Virus record (IMG/VR): IMGVR_UViG_3300030333_008346 | Coordinates: 1 to 27,012 of that record | Origin: a virus | Strand: one strand, 5' to 3' | Length of the DNA: 27,012 bases | Shown: in pieces, positions 21,559 through 27,012 of the stretch | How positions within the stretch are numbered: position 1 is the stretch's first letter | How the letters are laid out: every line of letters begins with the position of its first letter | Program-made: the position numbers and the translations under genes | Notes under the pieces: model-generated | Databases searched by the model: none | What the model saw: only the letters and a program-made list of their open reading frames with translations | Told to the model about the DNA's origin: nothing

Positions 21559-22461
21559 ATGGCAGCATTAGAAGGTTACCCGACTGATATATCGTTACCC
21601 GCAGAATCTAGATTTTATACCTTTGTAGAGGTAGGTAAATCTTTTAATTCTAATTACGATATTACATGGTCTTTTCAATATAAACTACCTAGCTCAAGCT
21701 TTGATGCCAATAATACAACTTTTAAGAATTACCAGTTAGGTTTTTCAACATTTTTAACTAATTTACCTAGACCGTTATCATGCTTACCGGGACAATTTTT
21801 AGGTGATCAAGATCCTGAGTATATATTATCAGCATATTCATTATTAACAGAAGCTGAGGAGGTACTAAAAACAGAAGCAAACTCTAGTATTTTACTTGAA
21901 GGTGGTATATTAAGTGGGATGTTAGTTAAGGTTGCATTTGATTCTACAGGGAGATATGCTTTAACTGGGAGAGATGATAGACCAGGAGTGAAGGCTGAAA
22001 ACGTACTAAGGGAGTCAATTGTTGCACGAGACTTTTTACATAATGTAATTGCTTATAATCATCTTTCGTCTGTATCTACTACATTTAGTACTATATCTAC
22101 AGATACATATAGAACTTTGAGATTTAGATACGCTAATCTAGGGCAAACATTATATATAGATTCTCGCGAAAGTGATACAACTACTTACACTTTACTCACA
22201 GCACTTAAACTAGGTACGAGATACCGTTCTCTATCAAATATTGAAAATATATATTGTGGGTTTTCATTTAGTACACCTATATCAGCTACTCTCCCTGCAA
22301 CAGCTGCGGCATATAATTTAAGTGCAAAAGATTTTTTCTTGAGGAACTTCCATGTTGAAGGCTATGAAGGTAGTGAAGTGCTCACAGAAACTATATTAAC
22401 ACCTTCATTGAGCTCTGTACCAAATACAGTGTCAACAACTGTAACTAATATCACTGCATAA
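21559..22461 (+). CDS. Probable virion surface protein with lectin-like fold, 300 aa
   Basis: No family is recognised with certainty. The sequence reads as one beta-sandwich: DITWSFQYKLPSSSF near residue 35, then YRTLRFRYANLGQTLYIDSR near 190, NIYCGFSFSTPI near 230, and FFLRNFHVEGYEGSE near 265. A strand of the type L-x-I-D followed by G-F-S-F and F-x-L-x-N-F-x-V-E-G resembles LamG or legume-lectin-like domains. Carbohydrate binding is therefore a reasonable guess, not shown. The C-terminus is Ser/Thr/Val-rich. It shares its late unit with the mucin-like gene, whose ATG overlaps its stop (TAATG). It may be the partner or tip of that protein. Confidence 0.8.
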   Translation: MAALEGYPTDISLPAESRFYTFVEVGKSFNSNYDITWSFQYKLPSSSFDANNTTFKNYQLGFSTFLTNLPRPLSCLPGQFLGDQDPEYILSAYSLLTEAEEVLKTEANSSILLEGGILSGMLVKVAFDSTGRYALTGRDDRPGVKAENVLRESIVARDFLHNVIAYNHLSSVSTTFSTISTDTYRTLRFRYANLGQTLYIDSRESDTTTYTLLTALKLGTRYRSLSNIENIYCGFSFSTPISATLPATAAAYNLSAKDFFLRNFHVEGYEGSEVLTETILTPSLSSVPNTVSTTVTNITA

Positions 22462-24350
22462 TGGCAACATCAGATACAACACCCGACCCTATGGATCTTA
22501 TATCAGGTACTCCAGAACCTGCCGGGATTAATATAGGCAGTCCAAATGTTGCAATATCAGATATTGTCTGCGATATAACTTCATACCCTCTATTAGGGTC
22601 TGGTGGTGTACCAAATTCTTTCCAAAACACTACTGGTATTGTTGATATTAATTATGTTACTTTAACTGAAAACGTTGACGGTAGTATAATATATTATGTC
22701 GAAGATTTCAATAATAAAGAAGAATTAAGCGACGGAGAGACAGCATCTACTATTAATGATGATCCTAATACCCCTGACCACAAAGGAAGGGTTTACTTAA
22801 GTCTAACAGGAGTAGTGTTGGCAGCTGATCCGAGTGATGGTAGTATGGATGTAACTGTTACTCTTCAACAAATTATTAATGGTGAGCCGTACACAAAATC
22901 ACTTACCAAAAATATATCTAACCCTGTAAGACCGAGTAGAATTACTACAACACCGCCACCAACAACGGGGCCACCTGACGATGGTACCGGAAGTACTACG
23001 AGTACTACGACACCGCGGCCTATAATACAAGAAAATTTATACACTTCTGGTGGGGAGTTTATTTTAAGAAGCACAGGTGAAGAATATATAGGGTTCTACC
23101 ATATTCACCCTGATAAAGGACCTATGGAAGGTCCATTACATATAGATGCCCCGCATGGATATTTAGATATAGTAGAAGATGAACCTACTACAACCCCACC
23201 ACCAGGAGCTACAACTCCACCGCCAGGAGCTACAACTCCGCCGCCAGGAGCTACGACGCCGCCACCGACCCCACCTCCATCAACTCCACCTCCATCAACT
23301 CCACCTCCATCAACCCCGCCGCCAGAAGAACAAGAGTGGACTTTATCTATAGTAAATGATTCACAGGATAATAATATATTTTTATTTGCTCCAGAAAGTG
23401 GACGAATTGCTCTAAGACCAGGTGAAACACAAGTAATTACAAAGAAACAAAATCTTTTTAGTTTTCGTCTGCTCGACTCTCCGGCCGGTACAAAATATCA
23501 AGAAAATAATTTTACACATACTGCAACCACAGAAGATGCCGGAATTCCGGACCTGGAGCTTGTTAACACTAGTTTTAATGGTTATATTACTAGAAACTTT
23601 AATGGGTCAATCTCTATAGCTATTGGGGCAAAAAGAACGACAACTACGTCTACAACTACCTCAACAACAACAACAATACCACCTCGGGTTTATTGTGAGT
23701 TGCCAAAAGTGTGGGACGAACAAGCTGGTAAATGTGTATGCCCGGATGGTTTTAGAGAAGATGAAGAAGGAAATTGTATACCTATAGGTGATACTTCTAC
23801 AGAAAACATAGATGAAAGTACATCTGGAGGATCATCTGGGTTTCCTGATGGTAGTGATGGTTTTGACTCCGGGTTAATTCGCACTGGACCGGGTCCAACA
23901 GGAGGTTGGGATCAATCTTATACTGAGGAGACTACTACACCACCGCCCACAACCTATCCACCGTATTACACCACTACCACTACTACAACCTCAACAACAA
24001 CGTCGACAACACCGTACTATACAACCCCACCGCCTCCATGTACGCAGACAACTAGAAGGCCGCACTCAGCGCCACAAACTCGACCTCCGAGAGTGACACC
24101 AGCTCCCGGTACACCAGCGCCTCCGACGCCTAGACCCCCGGAAGAGGTTGAAGACACAACGACAACCAGAGCGCCAATTTACCCTGCACCAATATTACCC
24201 CTACAAGTACCGTTCTTAATGATTCCAGAAGCAATTACTACTACCCCGGCGGTTGTAACTACTACAACTCCGAGTCCAGTAACTAGTACACTTCCGCCTA
24301 CTACAACAATATGTCCTGAAGATCCTGATTGCAATATTCTGCAATTTTAG
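22461..24350 (+). CDS. Mucin-like Thr/Pro-rich virion protein with repeats, 629 aa
   Basis: This is a modular protein. An N-terminal beta-type domain (about 15-155) is followed by a Thr/Pro linker (161-190) and a small module with YTSGGEFILRSTGEEYIGFY then H214, H216, H227 and H232. After that comes a repeat linker (244-290) made of TTPPPGA and STPPP units, a second beta domain (about 292-390), Thr runs (392-409), and a four-cysteine module (C412, C425, C427, C439) with CVCPDGF, resembling a small EGF-like unit. A long Thr/Pro-rich end (491-629) follows. There is no signal peptide. The Thr/Pro tracts resemble mucin stalks, and two glycosyltransferase genes follow directly, so glycosylation is a strong suspicion but not shown. 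The start overlaps the previous stop by 1 nt. Confidence 0.85.
   Translation: MATSDTTPDPMDLISGTPEPAGINIGSPNVAISDIVCDITSYPLLGSGGVPNSFQNTTGIVDINYVTLTENVDGSIIYYVEDFNNKEELSDGETASTINDDPNTPDHKGRVYLSLTGVVLAADPSDGSMDVTVTLQQIINGEPYTKSLTKNISNPVRPSRITTTPPPTTGPPDDGTGSTTSTTTPRPIIQENLYTSGGEFILRSTGEEYIGFYHIHPDKGPMEGPLHIDAPHGYLDIVEDEPTTTPPPGATTPPPGATTPPPGATTPPPTPPPSTPPPSTPPPSTPPPEEQEWTLSIVNDSQDNNIFLFAPESGRIALRPGETQVITKKQNLFSFRLLDSPAGTKYQENNFTHTATTEDAGIPDLELVNTSFNGYITRNFNGSISIAIGAKRTTTTSTTTSTTTTIPPRVYCELPKVWDEQAGKCVCPDGFREDEEGNCIPIGDTSTENIDESTSGGSSGFPDGSDGFDSGLIRTGPGPTGGWDQSYTEETTTPPPTTYPPYYTTTTTTTSTTTSTTPYYTTPPPPCTQTTRRPHSAPQTRPPRVTPAPGTPAPPTPRPPEEVEDTTTTRAPIYPAPILPLQVPFLMIPEAITTTPAVVTTTTPSPVTSTLPPTTTICPEDPDCNILQF
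23190..23267 (+). repeat. 21-bp tandem repeat (TTPPPGA), 3.7 copies
   Basis: Units at 23190-23210, 23211-23231 and 23232-23252 encode Thr-Thr-Pro-Pro-Pro-Gly-Ala. A partial fourth unit (23253-23267) encodes TTPPP. Copies differ at only a few third-codon positions, which suggests recent expansion. Confidence 0.9.
23268..23325 (+). repeat. 15-bp tandem repeat (TPPPS), about 3.8 copies
   Basis: Units ACTCCACCTCCATCA at 23283-23297 and 23298-23312 are identical. The unit at 23268-23282 has one change, and a partial unit (TPPP) follows at 23313. It directly abuts the 21-bp repeat. Confidence 0.88.
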
Positions 24351-24361
24351 TAATTATTAGT

Positions 24362-25192
24362 GTGGGAAAACTTACTATTGGAACATGTGTTCATGATGAT
24401 TTTGAGGGTCTTTACTTTACACTACAATCTATAAGATTGCATCATAAAGACGTATTAGATCGATTAGAATTTGTTGTTATTAACAACAATCCAAAATCAC
24501 CAGAGGGTCAAGAGATACGTAAATTAATGGCTTGGATAAAACAACCTTTAACATATGTTGAATTTGATGCATTTTCTGCAACATCTTTAAGAGATAAAAT
24601 TTTTGGTCTAGCTAATACGGAGTATGTTTTAGTAATGGATTGTCACGTATTACTCGAGTCTAATAGCTTAGCTAAGTTACTTGATTTTTATGACGCAGGA
24701 AAGGATAAAGGAAATCTTCTACAAGGTCCTCTAGTGTATGACGATATAGAGGGTATAAGTACGCATTTTGATCTCAATAAATGGGGCGCAGATATGTGGG
24801 GTGTATGGGAAACAGATAAAAGGGGGAGAGATCCAAATTCAAAACCTTTCGAAATACCAGCTCAAGGTCTCGGGCTGTTTACTTGCAGAAAGGACAGTTG
24901 GTTAGGGTTTAATAAAAAATTTAGAGGTTTCGGTGGTGAGGAAGGGTATATACATGAAAAGTATCGTAACGCGGGCCGAAAAACGATGTGCTTACCTTTT
25001 TTACGATGGTTACATAGATTTGGTCGTCCGTTAGGCGTATCCTACAGTCCAACAATAGATGATAGGTTTCGTAATTATATGATAGGTTTTCAAGAAATTG
25101 GTAGAGATACTAATGAGATTATTGAAAGATTTAAAGATAAAGTATCACAAGAGCATATTCAAGCTGTTAAAAAAGAACTGGATATAGTATGA
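24362..25192 (+). CDS. Glycosyltransferase, GT-A fold, family 2/27-like, with DxH motif
   Basis: The start KLTIGTCVHDDFEGLYFTLQ, then FVVINNNP, are the nucleotide-binding strands of a GT2-type GT-A enzyme. With the GTG start at 24362 (276 aa), VLVMDCH places D93-C-H95 at the metal site. A D-x-H here, instead of D-x-D, is typical of polypeptide GalNAc-transferases (family 27). Later come IPAQGLGLFTCRKDSW, FRGFGGEEGYIHEKYRNAG (about 188-206) and LRWLHRFGRP, which parallel the acceptor-site GGLF, WGGEN and final GH-x-x-R of that family. I call it GT2/27-like and cannot prove the sugar or acceptor. An upstream TTG at 24329 is possible but would overlap the mucin-like gene by 22 nt and adds a non-conserved hydrophobic stretch. 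It is a soluble enzyme with no membrane anchor. Confidence 0.85.
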   Translation: MGKLTIGTCVHDDFEGLYFTLQSIRLHHKDVLDRLEFVVINNNPKSPEGQEIRKLMAWIKQPLTYVEFDAFSATSLRDKIFGLANTEYVLVMDCHVLLESNSLAKLLDFYDAGKDKGNLLQGPLVYDDIEGISTHFDLNKWGADMWGVWETDKRGRDPNSKPFEIPAQGLGLFTCRKDSWLGFNKKFRGFGGEEGYIHEKYRNAGRKTMCLPFLRWLHRFGRPLGVSYSPTIDDRFRNYMIGFQEIGRDTNEIIERFKDKVSQEHIQAVKKELDIV

Positions 25193-25995
25193 GAGAAACA
25201 GTTGGTATAGTGGTAATAGCTTCAAATGGCTATTTTCCACTTGGAATACGATTTATAAAAAAATTTGATAGCTTCTATAGAGGTGATTATACTATCAAGT
25301 ATTTTTTCTTTTCTAATACTTCCCCACATAGCTGTATATCAAAGGAAATGTCTCGTCGAGTGAAGCATATGCCTGTATTGCACGAAACGTGGGTAGATAG
25401 CACTAATTCAAAATTTACCGGTATAAAAAGTATCGATGAAGTGCCAGAATGGCGAGATATAGATTATATCTATTATTTCGATGCTGATACAAATATTTCA
25501 AAACCGTTTAAGGATTGGTTTATTGGTGATCTTGTGGGCGGTGAACACTTTCATTCAAGAAAATGGATGCAAGAGGGGTTAAGTAGCTTTCCGTTCGAAC
25601 GAAACGAAGACTCCCAATGTTATATTCCTGAAGATACAAATCTATTTACAATGTACTATTATGGGGCTTTCTTTGGGGGAAAGCGTAATAAGGTTTTTGA
25701 TTTCAGTGATACATTAATAGAGAGGCAAATAGAGGATAGAAATAAAGGTATTGAGCCTATTTTTAACGACGAAAGTTACATAAACCACTATTTTCATTAT
25801 AATATGCCAAAAATAATCTACACAGAACACTTTCCCTTCTTAGTTAGTTGTAAGGGTGGGTTAGAATCTTTTGGTACGCCAGAAAAGGGGTGGTTAAGAG
25901 ATCCAAATATTAATATCGATAGTTTAATTAAAACTTTACAGAGAAATAAAAACGAAACTATTGATGTTGCTAATGGTAAAATTGTAGTAGGTTAA
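25189..25995 (+). CDS. Family 6 glycosyltransferase (ABO blood-group-like)
   Basis: This 268-aa protein matches the GT6 catalytic domain, which transfers Gal or GalNAc in alpha-1,3 linkage to a galactoside. Visible GT6 features are YYFDADTNISKPF with D98-A-D100 (metal site), VGGEHFHSRKW (117-126), FPFERNEDSQCYIP (134-147), YYYGAFFGG (156-164) and NDESYINHYF (193-202). The mammalian enzymes have the same ERRPxSxAYIP, GGFFGG and DESHLNKY elements. Most bacterial members I know of have N-x-N where this one keeps D-x-D. There is no membrane anchor, so it acts in the host cytoplasm. It is coupled to the previous glycosyltransferase by ATGA. Its stop shares TTAA with the convergent 77-aa gene. The sugar donor and acceptor are unknown. 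Confidence 0.92.
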   Translation: MRETVGIVVIASNGYFPLGIRFIKKFDSFYRGDYTIKYFFFSNTSPHSCISKEMSRRVKHMPVLHETWVDSTNSKFTGIKSIDEVPEWRDIDYIYYFDADTNISKPFKDWFIGDLVGGEHFHSRKWMQEGLSSFPFERNEDSQCYIPEDTNLFTMYYYGAFFGGKRNKVFDFSDTLIERQIEDRNKGIEPIFNDESYINHYFHYNMPKIIYTEHFPFLVSCKGGLESFGTPEKGWLRDPNINIDSLIKTLQRNKNETIDVANGKIVVG

Positions 25996-26225
25996 AGTCT
26001 ACCTAGTGAAGCTTCTACTTTAAGATCATGCTTCATTGAGTGAAATCTTTCATCAATATACTTTTGAAAAGCAAGAGGTTTAATCCAGTTATTACTCTCA
26101 ATATCGATATCTTCTTTACCGCCTACTACTTCAAGTGCTTCAATTAGACAAGCCCAACGAACTAGTTCATCAAAGTCCATTGTCTTCGTTGTACCGTCTT
26201 TTAGTTTAAATTCATGTTTATTCAT
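25992..26225 (-). CDS. Small unrecognised protein, 77 aa
   Basis: Unrecognised. It starts MNKHEFKLKDGTTKTMDFDE, a beta hairpin-like opening followed by a helix (ELVRWACLIEALEVVGG), then FQKYIDERFHSMKHDLKVEA. It is charged, with one Cys and no motif or membrane segment. It is the last of three minus-strand genes read from the right edge and starts 12 nt after the zinc-ribbon gene. The 20 bases before its start (26247-26228) are identical to those before the 88-aa gene at 1266, which fixes the start and suggests shared regulation. It ends convergently with the GT6 gene, overlapping by 4 bases. Confidence 0.7.
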   Translation of the reverse strand: MNKHEFKLKDGTTKTMDFDELVRWACLIEALEVVGGKEDIDIESNNWIKPLAFQKYIDERFHSMKHDLKVEASLGRL

Positions 26226-26247
26226 AATATAATTATATTATAGTTCC
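26224..26247 (-). promoter_or_regulatory. TATAAT-type promoter or operator block, copy 2
   Basis: On the minus strand GGAACTATAATATAATTATA (26247-26228) is followed by TT and the ATG at 26225. It is identical to copy 1 over 20 bases, with the same distance to the ATG. TATAAT is at 26242-26237. An 18-bp perfect palindrome (26224-26241) covers the core and reaches into the start codon. It overlaps the end of the zinc-ribbon gene. Confidence 0.5.
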
Positions 26248-26693
26248 GTTCCTGGCTTATAGTCGGATGTTATTTTTATATCATCGCTTTCTTTTACTTC
26301 TTTCGCTAAATCAGTAAACGCTTTATTAACATCGAGAGTTTCAGTTAAGAGAGTTGGTACTAAATTAACATCTATTCTATACGTATTATTACACTTTTCA
26401 CACGTATATGTATTATCCATATTAATAAAAATATTCTCCTGAAAGGTATAGTTATTACACGGGCATACAATTGTTGCTTCATTGAGATTAAGTAGCTGTT
26501 GTAATTCTCCCTCGAACTCAGCAGTTAGATTATCTACCTTATTAATCTTAAGAGATGAAATAATAAAAGCAATTAAAAATTGGCAAACGAAAGCGAGAAC
26601 TGCAGTCTCCCAAAATCCAAATATATTACGTAATCCAAAACCAATAGCAACAGATACTAATATGGTAATAAAAAGCGACCTTAAGATAGTCAT
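26238..26693 (-). CDS. Membrane protein with two helices and a zinc ribbon, 151 aa
   Basis: Two hydrophobic helices lie at about residues 4-20 (LRSLFITILVSVAIGFG) and 29-47 (ETAVLAFVCQFLIAFIISS). They are followed by a soluble domain with C77-P-C79 and C98-E-K-C101, a C-x-C / C-x-x-C arrangement that should bind one zinc ion as a ribbon. An acidic tail completes it. Both helices close together suggest a hairpin in the inner membrane with the ribbon in the cytoplasm (inference). I do not recognise the family. The ATG at 26693 overlaps the stop of the next gene upstream (ATGA), so the pair is coupled. Its last codons lie inside the promoter-like block of the 77-aa gene. Confidence 0.78.
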   Translation of the reverse strand: MTILRSLFITILVSVAIGFGLRNIFGFWETAVLAFVCQFLIAFIISSLKINKVDNLTAEFEGELQQLLNLNEATIVCPCNNYTFQENIFINMDNTYTCEKCNNTYRIDVNLVPTLLTETLDVNKAFTDLAKEVKESDDIKITSDYKPGTEL

Positions 26694-27012
26694 ATAGCTA
26701 TTTTAGCCAGATCATCCGGAATATCAAGTATCAGTTCGTTAATTTGATCAATTTTATTGTTAATATTATCAATAACACCACTGGCAATATTTTCATTAGA
26801 TTTTGCTGCTGCTAACATATTTCTTACTTCAACTAAATTTGTAAACGTGTCTCCAAGGAGCTGATTCATTTGCTGTAAGTGATATGGTAAGATAGGTGGA
26901 GCTTTTTGGTGCTTTTCATTATCCTTATAGATGCCCATTTGATCTGAAGCATTCATATGAAAGTTGATAGGCTTATCTTCTGGGCCTACACTGTAAGGAA
27001 ATTCTGGTCCAT
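26690..27012 (-). CDS. Unrecognised protein, partial, with helical C-terminus
   Basis: The frame is open to the right edge, about 107 residues, so the true start is probably outside the window. An in-frame ATG at 26956 would give 88 aa. The upstream codons read like protein (PEFPYSVGPEDKPINFHM) and no promoter or ribosome site precedes 26956, which favours the longer reading. The C-terminal two-thirds is helical (YHLQQMNQLLGDTFTNLVEV and ASGVIDNINNKIDQINELIL), possibly a coiled coil. It has no catalytic motif. It is coupled by ATGA to the zinc-ribbon membrane gene, so the two may work together (inference). Confidence 0.65.
   Translation of the reverse strand, partial: GPEFPYSVGPEDKPINFHMNASDQMGIYKDNEKHQKAPPILPYHLQQMNQLLGDTFTNLVEVRNMLAAAKSNENIASGVIDNINNKIDQINELILDIPDDLAKIAI

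Noticed and set aside
23539-23550. CCGGAATTCCGG palindrome
   Set aside because: A 12-bp palindrome inside a coding region with no second copy noticed; it is explained by the codons present.

Overview
The window reads as part of an AT-rich genome of a contractile-tailed phage of the T4 superfamily, probably marine. The evidence is the C-terminus of a gp44-type clamp loader, a gp25-type and a gp6-type baseplate wedge protein side by side, T4-type late promoter motifs (TATAAATA-like), and a long run of tail and fibre genes. No ribosomal, tRNA, insertion-sequence, CRISPR or bacterial housekeeping gene is visible. The host cannot be read from the sequence. AT-rich marine bacteria (Pelagibacterales, picocyanobacteria) are only a guess from the gene set.

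Layout. 1-395 (+): 3' end of the clamp-loader large subunit. 392-1266 (-): two small genes, the first (88 aa) behind a TATAAT-like promoter and the second (186 aa) behind a late promoter. 1327-13871 (+): baseplate and tail block with gp25, gp6, then five large beta-rich structural proteins, including two with PKD-like segments and one with a lectin/LamG-like domain. 13887-21124 (+): four fibre or collar proteins in two paralogous pairs, one pair built on a gp10-C-like core and one on an RRGT head plus tail-collar domain; two members carry glycine-rich adhesin-like C-termini. 21157-21542 (+): two small ORFs. 21559-25995 (+): lectin-like protein, a mucin-like Thr/Pro-rich protein, a DxH-type family 2/27-like glycosyltransferase and a family 6 (ABO-like) glycosyltransferase, apparently one transcription unit. 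25992-27012 (-): three small coupled genes, one a membrane protein with a zinc ribbon. There is no stretch longer than 300 bases without a gene.

How it works together. Nine late-promoter motifs lie only 5-9 nt from start codons, so late mRNAs should be leaderless or nearly so. Three motifs contain the stop codon of the gene before. They split the + strand into short late units: gp25/gp6/752 aa; 999 aa/178 aa; 792 aa/674 aa; 951 aa; 364 aa/518 aa; 559 aa/54 aa; 70 aa; and 300 aa/629 aa/two glycosyltransferases. Two motifs sit inside hairpins that would hide the AUG in read-through RNA but not in late RNA, a logic known from T4 genes e and soc.

The most exciting candidate is the last late unit. 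A mucin-like virion protein is encoded directly before a glycosyltransferase with polypeptide-GalNAc-transferase-like motifs and one of the ABO blood-group family. This suggests a phage-encoded O-glycosylation cassette for its own fibre. That is an inference and is untested.
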